From positions 8,687,001 to 8,751,000 of the forward strand of contig NC_088326.1 in the NCBI RefSeq assembly GCF_910592395.1: DNA of 64,000 nt, given 5' to 3'. The DNA comes from Lineus longissimus. Taxonomy: Eukaryota; Nemertea; Pilidiophora; Heteronemertea; Lineidae. The position numbers and the translations under genes were made by a program. This document shows, piece after piece, positions 21,090 to 33,656 of this stretch (positions within the stretch are counted from its first letter, which is position 1; every line of letters begins with the position of its first letter). Under the pieces are notes generated by a model. It did no database searches, was not told the DNA's origin, and was given only the letters and a program-made list of their open reading frames with translations.

Positions 21090-22762
21090 CATTAACCATT
21101 AATTAGCTGTTTCCCCTAGAAAGGTTCTATTTGAACCATGTGAAAAAGACCATCAAAATGGTTAAGAATTACTATGTTGATAGGTAAACAACTAATTTTA
21201 CAGTTGGCTTAACCTTATTCGATCATGCATGGTCATCCCTAACGATATAACGATATCGTCAAGGGCGTCCGGATATACCTTTTTTTACGATCCTCAACGA
21301 TAAAGTCAAAGGCAAACATTTTACACAACACTCTAGGCAATACGTTCCATTTCGACTCGTTATGCTCCTCAGCATAAAATTTCTCATTAAGTTCGAAAAC
21401 AGAACCTACTTACCTCAAAATTTTAAACCGTCGTATGGACGACTTCTCTTCTCCATCGTGACCCGATATTCTTATCTTAATTTAATTTTTGATATGCGAG
21501 TTTCATTTTTCCTCGTCCAAGCCTCCACGTGTGTGCCTTCCTTTGGTGATGTGTGACCCCTGTTGATGAGGCCACACTCTGCAGCCGACCCAAGTGTATA
21601 TTTTTGCCATTAACTTGCTCAATATCGGTTGTACACGAGACCAGGTGCAACCGCGACTCTAGCGATATTTTCATTCCTTTGCCGTCAGGCGACTTTCAAT
21701 ACCACATCGCAGCAAGACCGGTATCAGCAGAAAGGTCGTCAGGAATAATTGGATCGGAGCGGTTCCCCGGGCTGTATTCCAGTGCTCTTGGCTGATACCA
21801 ATCCAAGTGTAATACCAAGAATATTCAAACTTATTCATGTTACCAATATTATTAATTATCACTTCGGTTCTGTCAGGGGGCTATAACGTTATATCCCCCT
21901 GACAGAACCGAAGTGATGATTAATAATATATCCTCTTGGTTCTGTTTATAATGTACATGTAATGTACGTGCGAAGTTTTGTAGTGTTTAGCCCCTCCCCC
22001 ACTAATCGACCGAAGCATCAAATTGGCCAATCTTTTGGCCGATAAACAGCCTGGTTTGAAAAATAGCTTCCAAAATAAAATATCGGACTACCGGGGCCAG
22101 TGACTAATACATAAGTTGGTGGTGATACGCCCGTTGGTTAAATAGGCAAAAACCATGCTCAACACAAACAATAAGTTTCTTTAAATTTTTATCAGGATTA
22201 AACATTCAAAAGCGAAACATTTCTTTGGCTAACCGATACAAGGCGTTCGTAGATCGATATGTGTATTCGTATAATCGATCAATCCATAAAAATCTATGGT
22301 ATTGTTTTTCCTGCACTGTTGTTTTACTGATATTGACACATTTCATCCAGTCAATGAATGAAAAGACATTGATGCTTCATCTTCAATCAGTTTGGAGCGC
22401 CGGTTACAAATAGCGTCGATAGCATGGGTCAGTGGGTCCACCTTCGAACGAGGATGAGAGTAAGGCAAGTGCACGCACAAAACAGGTTCCCCTTTAATTG
22501 ATAATTTGTTTGATATCAACAGGACAATCCTACATCGTATTTCTCTCTATCTGTGTTTCAATTCGTGAACAGGGTATGAACACAACGTTAGAGTTCGATG
22601 ACTCCAATGGTATGGGATGGCTTGGCGTACAGAGCTGAAATGTTGAGGTTTTTTTTTATCTGACAACTATCCACAACATTGCGAGTTCCAGGTGAATAGG
22701 GCGAAGCGTTCCCTCTCAGTGCCTCTTCACGTTTTCCTTAATTTTGCTCAATTCGTGATTAG
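21090..22762 (+). repeat. Unit 5' flank block (type A) without a downstream gene
   Basis: Matches 1-1620 and 8833-10200. The simple CACTTCGG palindrome is at 21860-21918. No signal exon follows; the unit passes into block P at 22763 and is then cut by foreign sequence. Confidence 0.7.
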
Positions 22763-23169
22763 ATGATTGCTATAAAAGGGTCAATGGGGCTGAACCCGAC
22801 CGAAATCTTAATAGGACTGTTAGAAGACATACAGGGCTATTTGGTAAAAACGATTTCATTCAAATGTAATGAGGGCGCAATGAGATATATTCGACCCCAA
22901 AAAGCACTGTTTTCAACGTTTTCACCGACTTCGGCGCCACCTATACCTTCGCGACTTCATTACCCACCAATATTTTCAAGTGGCATAGTATTGGACAAGC
23001 TAATGGAATCCTATCATGCATAAACTAGCTTGGGATGTTGAGGGCGCAGTCTTGGACTGCCTGAAATACATGTGTCATTTCAGAAAAAAGTACTGCTTTG
23101 CAGTGTTCCCTACAGGCCGCGCCCTACACTCCCCACGGAATTTTTTTTTATTTTCTGCAGCTCCTTCCA
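22763..23169 (+). repeat. Non-coding repeat block P, interrupted
   Basis: Matches 1624-2033, including GCTATAAAAGGG near its start. It stops at TCCTTCCATCAAA, where the gypsy fragment begins. Confidence 0.65.
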
Positions 23170-23547
23170 TCAAATTAGACTACCTTCACGATACCACAGC
23201 TGACACTGTCATTGCAAAGATTGAACATGGAACATGGTATCCCGGACACTTTCGTCTCAGATCGTGGAACCCAGTTCACGTCTAACCATTTCAAACGATT
23301 CCGCACAAACTGGTCAATCACTCATGAACTCATTAGCAAGGGAAACTCTAAGGCTAATGATGCTGTAGAAGCTGCCGTAAAGTCAGCTCAGAAACTGTTG
23401 AACAAGTCAAAATCCGCTAAGGAAGACCCTTGCTTGGAATTACTCATCATCAGAAATACGCCAACGGAAGGCCTACAGTCAAGCCCATCTCAACGACTAC
23501 TTGGTCGACGCACAAAGACATTCATACCTTCTCACCAAGACTATTAA
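23163..23547 (+). pseudogene. Ty3/gypsy integrase core fragment
   Basis: One frame gives LDYLHDTTADTVIAKI; after a frameshift near 23220 the next gives HGIPDTFVSDRGTQFTS, then EAAVKSAQKLLNKS and LLIIRNTPTEGLQSSPSQRL. This is the gypsy integrase core with the second catalytic Asp (SDRG) and the Glu of the DDE triad, followed by the conserved RNTP segment. It ends at a stop after SHQDY. Gag, protease, reverse transcriptase and the N-terminal integrase are missing. Confidence 0.75.
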
Positions 23548-23860
23548 TTAAGACAAGGACCAAGATGCGTGCGTATCCTTATCGTTCTATACGTGTGTTT
23601 GTTTTGTAGTTATGTCCTTATTTTAAAGTTTTCTTTAATCCTCCTCTGTCTAATTGTAAAGTATCTTGGACTTGTACCATTAATTCTTTTCTTTATAAAG
23701 AGAAAGGATGTTACGTGAATGTGTCTTCACGGCCAAAGAGGAACACGTCAGTGCAGTTTTACTTATGATCGTTGTAGTTTTGCATATATAAAGTTGATCA
23801 AAGTTTGGTGGTAGATTTAGACTCTCCCTTCTCCATACTTTGCTAATGAAACATCATGAC
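23548..23860 (+). mobile_element. 3' end of the gypsy fragment: polypurine tract and LTR start
   Basis: AAAGAGAAAGGA immediately precedes TGTTACGTGAATGTG at 23709, the expected polypurine tract and LTR 5' end. A TATATAAAG word near 23793 fits an LTR promoter. The right end of the LTR was not located. Confidence 0.5.
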
Positions 23861-23869
23861 CATGATTAT

Positions 23870-24210
23870 TTCAGGGCTTGGGGGTTGACATTTTTGGGGG
23901 GGGGGGGTCAAATGGTCAAATTTGACCTGGAGTGACCCCGAAATTGATGTATGAACTTAATGTGTAAATCGGCCATGTTTTGGCGTAATTTGCACCAAAC
24001 TTCACCAAATATTAGAATTAGCTATCTAAAAAATCATTAAACAATAGATAATTTCAGGGTTTGAGAGTTGAAGTTTTGGGGGGTCAAATGGCCAAATTTG
24101 ATCTGGGGTGACTCCGAAATTGATGCATGAACTTAATGTGTAAATCGGCAATGGTTTGGCGTAGTGATTTGCACCAAACTTCACCAAATATTAGAATTAG
24201 CTATTTTGAA
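23870..24210. repeat. Tandem duplication of about 170 bp
   Basis: ATTTCAGGG...TTGGGGGTC through CACCAAATATTAGAATTAGCTA occurs twice (about 23870-24030 and 24048-24205) with scattered differences. Non-coding; contains an 11-G run near 23898. Confidence 0.8.
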
Positions 24211-24334
24211 AAAAGGCGATTTTTCAAATAAATAACAGTTTATTCCATTGTTGAAATGACGTAATAGTTTTTTAAGTACTATTTTCGTGTGCGATTCGCT
24301 CTGATTGGTCCAATCAGTGATGCGGAGCTTATCG

Positions 24335-25125
24335 ATCTGCTGTCTCTGCCACAGTTGGCTCACCAGTCACCTTTCAACAACGGGAACAATCCACGGCCAA
24401 CAATGATCATAATGGCACGTATCTCAGGTTGGACACGCAATATCATTGCGCTTTCTACGTCTTTTCAAAATGAAGGACGGGGATCGCGAAACGGCTTTTT
24501 CCTCCAATTTTGCCAGAATACGATCCATTCATAAAACTAAAAACAAATCAAAAAGAGGATTTTCATTGCCTGAGCAACGCCGAGGAAGTTTCAACGAGAG
24601 TCATGCGCGAAACCTGCATAAATACACAAATCGGGTTTGAAGTGTGACGAAATGGCGCCGTGATCAGTCGTGCTCTCACCTAATCACGGATCACGGCAAC
24701 ACTGGGCGCCCGTGACTGCGCCATTTATCGTTAAAGTCTATATCTTTATTACACATCTGTTTTACACAAATACACTTCACGGTGTTATGAAAAAATTATG
24801 ACGATATCCTCGAAAAAATTTTTTATCGAAACATAACAAGAAGGCTTTTCAATCCATGTTACAAGCATTGCACTATACACATTGGATCAGTGTGTGAATG
24901 ATCAAACTGTGAGAGACAGACTCAATCTCCCGGTCTTCGATCCGTAATGTCGGAAATTACATAAACCCGTTGAGTTTTTCACATCATGAAAACAAGTAGA
25001 ACGCGCAATGATATTACGCGCATGCGTATTCAACCTTAGCTACGTCCCATTGTGACAACTGTTGGTCATTCATTGTTCTCATTGTTGAGAGGTGACTGGT
25101 GAGCCAACTGTGGCAGAGTCAGTAG
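24335..25125. repeat. Large imperfect palindrome
   Basis: CTCTGCCACAGTTGGCTCAC at 24345 is matched in reverse complement at 25097-25116. The pairing continues inward through AATATCATTGCGC at 24439 against GCGCAATGATATT at 25003. The centre is near 24730, around TAATCACGGATCACGGC. Likely a foldback or MITE-like element; no coding frame is credible. Confidence 0.65.
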
Positions 25126-26061
25126 GTCGAGTGAGACTTGACAGCGATGATCATCATTGACGACGCTTGGAGAATGAGACTATGAGAATGGGTCTATCAA
25201 ATAGGACCGAAGACCGGAAGATTGATCGCCGTCAACTAAAAATTACGTCACACTTGACGTCTTCACGTCACGAGAGTTTTTTGGTAAAAATGGAAAAACT
25301 CTCCTTTTGATCGTCCATTCTTAAATATTTATGGGGATGTGTGGTATACGATGGATAAAACTGATGAAAATAGATACATGTTTATCAATTTTCATTCCGG
25401 TTACTGTTGTTAAATTCAGCACCAGGATTAGTAGTATATAGTACAGAAGAAAACACCTCAAAATTGAAAGCCTTAACAGATCACGAATATTCATGATTTC
25501 ATACAAATCTCGACAATATTCACTGCTCCCACTATATTCTTAAGTTTATAATTCAAGTCAGAAATCTCTCTTCAAAACCATCATTATACCATCACGTTTG
25601 AATGCAATTTCTATAACTCCCTGAGGATTGAAGTCATTTTAAAACTTAAAGTCATTTTAAAACTTAGTCCATAGAAATTGCGAAAATAATTGAAACCATT
25701 GGATGCCGAAATCTCACGGGACCACACGATATCGTTATTTCTTGGGGCTGCGGGATTTTGCGGAGGACTTTAGACAGAATGCCGTCATCTTAGAAATTTT
25801 CGTCGTAATGAAACCGAATGTTTTTGTCGTCTATTTCGTCTTCGAGTTTTCATCAGTTCGGTTGAGATAAAGGAAAACATTTTGAAGATGAATAATTGAA
25901 ACGAGCATAACTGCTAAATGAAGGAAAGCGTTCAGCTGCCTTTGTAAATATGCTTTTATTTTGAAATACAGCATATATCAGAAAGGTATAGAATGCCTGA
26001 TTAAGTCGGTTTCGTGTTGGTTTTCTTGATGAATCCGTCCTTCAACTTTGCATTCCTTGAT
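25126..26061. other. Unassigned non-coding stretch
   Basis: No open frame, repeat of the array unit or known element was recognised. AT-rich in the 25320-25700 part. Confidence 0.5.
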
Positions 26062-26940
26062 CACTCACACAACATATAGTGAGTGTAATGGTTACGTATG
26101 TATACACTGTATGTAAAGTGTAAACAAAATTCATATATCCATCATGTCCATCGAATGTGAACAAATTTGTGCAGACCCATGACAATTCTGGTTCCGGTAC
26201 AGTTTTGTCGCATTCCATATGGGCCGCGCGTTGGCCGATCCTGCATTCATGACGCACCGCACCCACAGTTACGACGTCGGACGTGAATCCCATTGTTTCC
26301 TTCCTCGTGACGCAATTATTTCATGACGTCATGAGCCATTGACCATTCACACAAACTTTCCGAAAATCGGAGCGCACAGCAAGAGCTTAATATGTAAAGA
26401 GCAAGCTCTAGTGAACTCACACAACTGTTTGACATGGGGGAGCCCCCCAAACCCCCGTCCTGACATATTTAGCCAGTACATTGGGGGATGAGTCCCCCAA
26501 ACCCCCTCCCCCGTTCTCTGAAAGTGACAGGTTTTAGTCAGTACATTGGGGGGAAGGCCCCGCCCCCCCCCCCCCCCCCCCCCCCATTGGACTCTAAAAA
26601 TAGAATTCCTTGGAGACGCTGAACAATAAGGCCCCATAAAGAAATAGTCCCCGCCCCGGTAGCTGTCTCATATCTGCGGACAGAAGCAGCTCTTTGTGGT
26701 GAAATAATAATTGAATTTTCCACCTGCTAGCCTAGATATTTATGTATGTTTCTTCACCAGTTAGTTAATAACGAAGTTTTGTAGCTGATATATTCTTAAT
26801 TGTTTTAACGCGTTTTTTTGGATTCGTTTGGTGCCAAAATCAAGAATGGCAAATTTACGATCTTGACACTAGAGGCGCTGATGTCGTTCCGGAACGGAAG
26901 GTGCTAAATCGGATAGCCAGGCGGTATGGGAACTCCTGGG
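26062..26940 (+). repeat. Left arm of a large inverted repeat
   Basis: From CACTCACACAAC to GGAACTCC this arm matches 33656-32728 in reverse complement. Common words include TGTAATGGTTACGTATG, CATGACGTCATGAGCCATTG and GGCAAATTTACGATCTTGAC. It holds a C-rich run at 26561-26585. The right arm contains about 150 bp (33220-33375) that the left arm lacks. Confidence 0.8.
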
Positions 26941-27204
26941 CCCGGTTTCACAAAGAATCTTAAGTCTGTTTTGGTGACTTAAGTATGAGAATTTCTTAAG
27001 TTTAGTCTTAAGTTGATTCACAAAGAATCTTAACTCGCCTAGCCGACTTAAGTACCCCAAAAACTTAAGCACGGTAGCTACCGTACTTAAGTCGGAATGA
27101 AGGACACAAGATGCTTTGAGATTCGTACTTAAGTTTTTGACTTGGCTTAGTCAAAATATTATGACTTAAGACAAACACTTAAGATTCTTTGAGAAACCGG
27201 GCCC
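26938..27204. mobile_element. Palindromic MITE-like element, ends GGGCCCGGTTTC
   Basis: The ends GGGCCCGGTTTCACAAAGAA and TTCTTTGAGAAACCGGGCCC are inverted repeats, and CTTAAG words recur inside. A relative with the same right end lies at about 31750-31894. Non-autonomous and without coding capacity. Confidence 0.75.
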
Positions 27205-27224
27205 TGGTCACATTTTGGTTCAGT

Positions 27225-27660
27225 ATGTTTCAATTAAACATGAACGGTTGAGGATTGCTCCGAAGTAATCTTTGCTATCGAGGTCGTTCATTGGTCTACT
27301 TTGTGATGGGGCGGGTTATCAGGTGTGGATCTGCTCGTGCTGGCCTTGGCTCTGAGTGTAACAGCATCTGTTATCTCGCCAGGTCTGGTTGTGACAGTAT
27401 CTGCAATCTCATCAGGCTGGTTGTGGCAGCATCTGCAATCTCATGCAGATCTGGTTGTGCCAGCATTTCCTGTCTATCAGGTCTGGTTGTGAGAGCATAT
27501 GTTGTATTAGCAGGTCTGGTTGTGGCAGCATATTATGGTATGGTTGTTGCAGTATATCTGCTGTCTCTTCAGGTCTGGTGTTCTGATTTCATGCAATCCC
27601 TTGATGAAAATAATCAGTATTCACCATGTGAAAATGAGACACAGTTTTCTTAAGCGTGGA
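27225..27660 (+). repeat. GTCTGGTTGTGACAGCA tandem repeats, copy 1
   Basis: Units of about 42 bp built from CAGGTCTGGTTGTGACAGCATC with variations. The whole segment, including the upstream GGTTCAGTATGTTTCAA flank, is duplicated at 29258-29560 and again after an insertion at 29830-29930. The 132-codon open frame is a product of the repeat. Confidence 0.75.
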
Positions 27661-27980
27661 GACAAGGTCCACCCTGTAGAAACATGGTGCACTACGTTAG
27701 GAGAGTACACATCTAGATCAGACAGAGTACGCATAGTGAAGGGGCATGGCACATTCAGCAAAGACTTGGTATACTCCCTGGCAACATGGCGAGCAATGAA
27801 GGGGAGTGCACATCCAGAAGAGATATTGTGCACTACTGTCTCATTGGCCGAAAGTCATTTCTGCAGGTAACAATATAGAGCGACGGTAAAATACACAGGC
27901 CCGTTGCGGTGGAAAACAGAAATGTCCTCGTTTTTCACTTTCGCTCCGATATCTTTGAACAGGGTGACAAATTCATGTAC

Positions 27981-28075
27981 TACAGGGTGGCCCAGAATTA
28001 ATTTCCCTCACACAATGGACACACACAATAGAATTCTATTGTGCAAGGGATCAAAACCTTTCTGGGCCACCCTGT
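27981..28075. mobile_element. 95-bp palindromic MITE, ends TACAGGGTGGCCCAGAA
   Basis: TACAGGGTGGCCCAGAA and TTCTGGGCCACCCTGTA are perfect inverted ends, with a central AATAGAATTCTATT palindrome. The ends share GGTGGCCCA with the element at 58825-59235. Confidence 0.8.
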
Positions 28076-28079
28076 AGAG

Positions 28080-29257
28080 TTTCGTGAGTTTCCTCATCAG
28101 CCTCAGGTCGGCCAATGATTTTGACAGGACCTCAGTTGGCACCATCTGAGCTAAAAAAAAGTGGAACTACGCGATTACTTAAAATTAAAAATTGCCTCAT
28201 TGTGAGGTGGAAATATCCCCCTTGTTAGGAGGGGAACGGGGGACGAATTATTCCATGAACCCCAAACATGGTACTGCCGACCGTTGCCGGCCACAGCGTC
28301 TCTTTGCTCCGAACTTACTTACTGGGTAGGACCCTTATATGCAGTACAAATTCTCGCTGCATTGCTCCTGTGTGGACGTTTCATGTGCGTACTATGTAGT
28401 ATGGCTGGCCAACGGCAGGGGAGCCAGGAGCGGGCTCCGGACGCAATTAAATCTGCGATAGGGTCCGTGCACATTCTGTATACATACATTTTCGTGATTT
28501 AAAAAGAAATCAATGCTGGGAGTTTCATCAAACTTTGCAGAAGTGTAGTACTATATCTTGTCAATGTCATAAGTGAATTTGAAAAAGTTCCAATGATTCT
28601 AAATTATCTTATTAGCGTTTTCATGAGACATGTCAGAATTTGACACTCGCCGACAGGCGACACGGCCCGTCACGGGGCCGTGTTTTTGACTGTTAATTTC
28701 ATCTGCCATGTTTCAGGCCCTCTAAAACGCGAAACAGCCTGCAATGGCCCTCTGTCCTCTCGCAGGCATTACCCCCCCCCCCCCTCCCCCGATTACCCCC
28801 TCCACATACAAGTATAAACCCCGGGAGTACCCACGGACGTTGAGAAAGCAAGTTTGAAAATAATGGGTAAAATGCCCCTGCTGGTCTCAACTTGTCACAA
28901 TCTTGTCCATTGACAATACAAAGTTATCTTTGTGTGTGGGCAGGAAGCCAGTAATAGTTAAGCTATCAATTTTAATTGCGAAACACAAACTCGTTTGACA
29001 CCGTTCCCACCATCTCTCGGAGCGTGTGGAGAATAAAGAAATGTTACCCTTATCGGATCAAATAATGTTAGACCTTAGAGTAACTAGACTGGGTTACTCT
29101 AAGGTTAGACCAAATTCCAGAGCGGCTCTATAGTCTCCAGGCCCATCTTATTCTTGGCACAACTTGGCCGATATCGGACCGATATCACGCCGATGAGTAA
29201 AACGACATAAAGGGCACTCAGACTTGGGCCTCTATCCTTCCTATTGACCTCGTCACA
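28080..29257. other. Unassigned non-coding stretch
   Basis: No gene is supported. It holds a C-rich run at 28771-28790 and a hairpin at about 29067-29108 (ACCTTAGAGTAAC / GTTACTCTAAGGT). Confidence 0.5.
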
Positions 29258-29560
29258 TTATAGGTTCAGTATGTTTCAAAACATGAACGCGGATTGAGGA
29301 TTGCTCCGAAGTAATCTTTGCTATCGAGCTCGTTCATTGGTCTGCTTTGAGATGGATTATCAGGTGTGGAACTGCTCGTGTTGCCCTTGGCTCTGGGTGT
29401 AACAGCATTTGTTATCTCACCTGGTCTGGTTGTGACAGCATCTGCAATCTCATCAGGTCTGGTTGTGCCAGCATCTCCTGTCTATCTGCCAGCATCTCCT
29501 GTCTGGTTGTGACAGCAAATGCTGTATTATCAGGTCTGGTTGTGACAGCATGTTGAGGTA
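29258..29560 (+). repeat. GTCTGGTTGTGACAGCA tandem repeats, copy 2
   Basis: Second copy of the 27225-27600 segment, starting CACATTATAGGTTCAGTATG. It is interrupted at 29565 by the minisatellite. Confidence 0.75.
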
Positions 29561-29569
29561 AGGTTGGCT

Positions 29570-29820
29570 CTAGGAAAACTCATCCCCGGAAAACTCGTCC
29601 CCAGAAAATTCGCCCCGAGGAAAATTTGTCCCTGGATAATTCGTCCCCGAGGAAAATTCGTCCCCGAGGAAAATTCGTCCCCGGATAACTCACCCCTGAG
29701 GAAAATTCGTCCCCGGATAACTCACCCCTGAGGAAAATTCGTCCCCGGAATATTTGTCCCCAGAAAATTCGTCCCCGAGGAAAATTCGTCAGGGAATTTT
29801 CCCGGGACGAATTTTCCTGT
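29570..29820. repeat. Minisatellite AAAATTCGTCCCCGAGG
   Basis: Twelve or so copies of a 15-24-bp unit, (GAGG)AAAATTCGTCCCCG(GATAACTC). The last piece is inverted (AATTTTCCCGGGACGAATTT), giving a terminal hairpin. The 100-codon antisense frame across it is a repeat artefact. Confidence 0.85.
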
Positions 29821-29879
29821 AACCGGTATGGTTGTTGCAGCATCTGCTGTTTCTTCAGGTCTGATGTTCTGATTTCATG

Positions 29880-31745
29880 CAATCCCTTATGAAAATGATC
29901 AGGTATTCACCATGTGAAAATGAGACACATTTTTCCTGAGACAAGGAGACAATGGCATCCCAGCTGATATATTCGTACGACACTCATCTTCTCTGAGGCT
30001 GCCATCTGAGCTAAGAAAATGGAACTAGGCAATTACGAAAACTCAAAAATATCGCCCGTTTCTAGGGCGGGGGACGATTTACAGCTGGAACCCTTGAACC
30101 AGCTCCCTCGGATCCGTCATTCATCAAGTCAAAGCAAGTATGCACCTGGTTTAATCCTTTGTTTATCTTATTAATATACTACCCAGCAAGACCCTTATAT
30201 ACTGTGCAAATTCTCTCGGCATTACATCCATGGTGTTAACCCCACTTACGTAGCAGGTGCGTTGCAGGTCATTGGTCTATGCTGCCACCTATTAGTGAGG
30301 ACAATATCTAGTATTCCCGGCAAATTCCCAGAAAACCTATCACCAGTATCAGATCACAGGTTGCAAGTGTTCTGGCCTATTGTGTAAATGTAAATAGAAA
30401 TATTTACTTGTATTTTTATTAAACCGATCAGATCACAAGTTGCCTACACGTCTAGAGTAACGTTACATTATTTACTTTATCATGTTTATTGCATATTCAG
30501 GGCTTTAGATAACTTTTTTGGTCAGGAAGTCAAGTACTTCCTTAACATTATTGATGCACCATTTTGGGAGTTTGGGGTTTTAACTGGCATTGCAAATACT
30601 CCCAACTTGTCAGTATTATCCCAGGCTGGGCGTACAGATACTTCCAATTTCCTAAGGTTGGAAGTATAAAATCATGTTATGCAATGCATGTTATGTTATG
30701 CAATGCATGTTGTGATCCAGAGTTCCCTTGCATCTCAAACCACAGAGTAAGTGTAGAGCTTGTCCTATTTCGCCACCTCGTCGTCTTAGCTGATAATGGC
30801 TGTTCCAGGCTTCATTATTCATGCTCAACAGCTGGACAGCCGACGGGAACCCCTGAATTCCGAAATGAAAGCCCCTAAACAATGGAGCCAAAGCATGACA
30901 GATTGGTACTTAAGTTCCTCGTTGGTGGCACTGCCGTGCAGAATTCGTAATTAGATATAATCAATACCAGTAACCTTGAGATTCAGTAACCAATCACAGC
31001 TCTCACTCTGGGCATGTGCCACTAGGATGACTTCACCGGCCGCCAAATATGGTCAGCTACTATCGTAGTAAAACATTTTCATTCATAAAGCTGTATATGC
31101 AACATCATTCATTGGCCAGCCGCGGTAGAGTAGCGTCAGCGGGGGATTTTGGAACTAATTGTGACAGACTGACTATCAAGTGCCGGCCGTGCAGAGGAGT
31201 GAGGCAGGGCGGTATATACGCCCATACGCCCATACGCCCGTTATCTAAAGCCCTGCATATTGAACTGGCCACTAGTTGTTTATGAGCTTGAGGACAAATA
31301 TTTTGACATTGAGGAGGCCTAACCTATTCACTTCATCGGCCACTCCCAGGCCGCCTTTTTGGATGGTTTTGTAACGGCCCATGGGGTTGTGTCCCCAGGG
31401 CCACTAAATTTCCCAATACACTGCCGCTGTCGTATCATTACGGCCTCCATCAGCATCGCCTGTTCACTCTGAGACCAATTCGCTGCTCGCTTCTTGTCCG
31501 CCATTTTTTTGGATTTCCCGCTCCTTTTTTTTTACGTACCGGTTATAAACCGCCCACGCCATTCGCACCACGCCGACTTTATACCACGTGCTCCCGATTT
31601 CGCAATCCAAAATGTCTTTCTGACCTCCTTCGTTGACGAGCAGTTGAAGAGTTCCATAAAAAAGCGTTCGGCAATTACCGTCATCGAACGGAAACTCCCG
31701 AAGTGTTGTGGAACTATCGGAGGCTGGATCAAACGGCCAGCTCTG
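29880..31745. other. Unassigned non-coding stretch
   Basis: No gene is supported. Notable small features are a TGTTATGCAATGCATG double repeat at 30676-30712 and ACGCCCAT repeats near 31218. Open frames of 60-104 codons have no recognisable domain. Confidence 0.45.
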
Positions 31746-31749
31746 CGGA

Positions 31750-31894
31750 TTTTACATGACTTAAGTCAGAACGCAAAAACTAAGCTAAGATTGTGCTAAG
31801 ATCCTTTGTGATTCGCACTTAAGTTTTTTGCTTAGCTTAGCAAAAAAATCATATCTTAAGTTTAAAACTTAAGATTCTTTGTGAAACCGGGCCC
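31750..31894. mobile_element. Relative of the GGGCCCGGTTTC palindromic element
   Basis: The right end TTAAGATTCTTTGTGAAACC followed by GGGCCC matches the ends of 26938-27204, with CTTAAG words inside. The left end is truncated or diverged. Confidence 0.6.
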
Positions 31895-33656
31895 TGCACT
31901 CTGACCACGTGACCTACATCATTACTTCACAGTTCCGGCACTGGGTCGAGTTTGGCAGTTACTAGAAATCACGTGACTGGATATGGATTTAGTAACTCAC
32001 ACAGTGAGTGTAATGGTTACGTATGTATAAAGTGTAAACAAAATTCATATATCCATCGAATCTGACAAAAATTGTGCAGACCCATGACAATTCTGGTTCC
32101 GGTACAGTTTGTCGCATTCCATACGGGCCGCGCGTTGGCCGATCCTGCATTCACGACGCACCGCACCCACAGTTACCACGTCGGACGTGATTCCCATTGT
32201 TTTCTTCCTCGTGACGCAATTATTTCATGACGTCATGAGCCATTGACCATTCACACAAGTAGATTTATTCACACCGGCGCCACTGAAGTGCGGGTGTGGG
32301 ACATCATGTATTTAAAAATCGTCTGCTAGGACATACAGGACAACGTCGGCGGAGACAGTCGTGACATTTCATTGCAGACAAAGCAAACGTCCTCTTCTTC
32401 TCGATTTACGTACTTCACTTCAAAAAAGTCAGTTTTAACACTACTAAATCCAGATCCAGTCGCGTGATTTCTAGTAACTGCCAAACTCGACCCAGTGCCG
32501 GTGTAACATCTGTGGTTGTTCCCCATGTGTCAGTGTTTCCAAACAATAGGCAGCTAGAGAGACCACGACTTTTCAATAGGGGGGATACACAGAAAAACTT
32601 GTCAATCTATTTTTGAGCGTTCCCAAACAATGAGGGGAAACACTCACACACGGGAAACACTCACATATATTACACCAGAACTGTGAAGTAATGATGTAGG
32701 TCACGTGGTCAGAGTGCAGGAGTTCCCGTACCGCCTGGCTATCCGATTTAGCATCTACCGTTCCGGAACGAATCAGCGCCTCTAGTGTCAAGATCGTAAA
32801 TTTGCCATTCTTGATTTTGGCGCCAAACGAATCCAAAAAAACGCGTTCAAGCAATTAAGAATACATCAGCTACAAAAATTCGTTATTAACTAACTGGTGA
32901 AGAAACATACACAAATATCTAGGCTAGCAGGTGGAAAATTCAATTATTATTTCACCACAAAGAGCTGCGATCTGTCCGCAGATATGAGACAGTTACCGGG
33001 GCGGGGACTATTTCTTTATGGGGCCTTATTGTTCAGCGTCTCCAAGGAATTCTATTTTTAGAGTCCAATGGGGGGGGGGGGGTTGGGGCGGGGCCTTCCC
33101 CCCGATGTACTGACTAAAACCTGTCACTTTCAGAGAACGGGGGAGGGGGTTTGGGGGGCTCCCCCATGTCAAACAGTTGTGTGAGTTCACTAGAGCTTGC
33201 TCTTTACATATTAGTGTTAAAACTGACTTTTTTGAAGTAAAGTACGTAAATCGAGAAGAAGAGGACGTTTGCTTTGTCTGCAATGAAATGTCACAACTGT
33301 CTCCGTCGACGTTGTCCTGTATGTCCTAGCAGACGATTTTTAAATACATGATGTCCCAAACCCGCACTTCAGTGGCGCCGGTGTGAATAAATCTACTTGT
33401 GTGAATGGCCAATGGCTCACGACGCCATGAAATAATTGCGTCACGAGGAAGAAAACAATGGGAATCACGTCCGACGTGGTAACTGTGGGTGCGGTGCGTC
33501 GTCAATCGCGGCCCATATGGAATGCGACAAACTGTACCGGAACTAGAATTGTCATGGGTCTGCACAATTTTTTTCAGATTCGATGGACATGATGGATATA
33601 TGAATTTTGTTTACACTTTATACATACGTAACCATTACACTCACTACGTTGTGTGA
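31895..33656 (-). repeat. Right arm and nested inverted repeats of the foldback region
   Basis: 32728-33656 is the reverse complement of 26062-26940. In addition, 31990-32450 is itself inverted relative to 33220-33656, and CTGACCACGTGACCTACATC at about 31904 is inverted at about 32690-32715. The region can therefore fold at several scales. No gene is supported. Confidence 0.75.

Noticed and set aside
27255-27653. 132-codon frame with repeated SGCDSICNL-type units
   Set aside because: Produced by the GTCTGGTTGTGACAGCA tandem repeat, not conserved in the copy at 29347-29556 beyond the repeat.
29580-29882. 100-codon frame with RGRIFxGx repeats
   Set aside because: Antisense reading of the AAAATTCGTCCCCG minisatellite.
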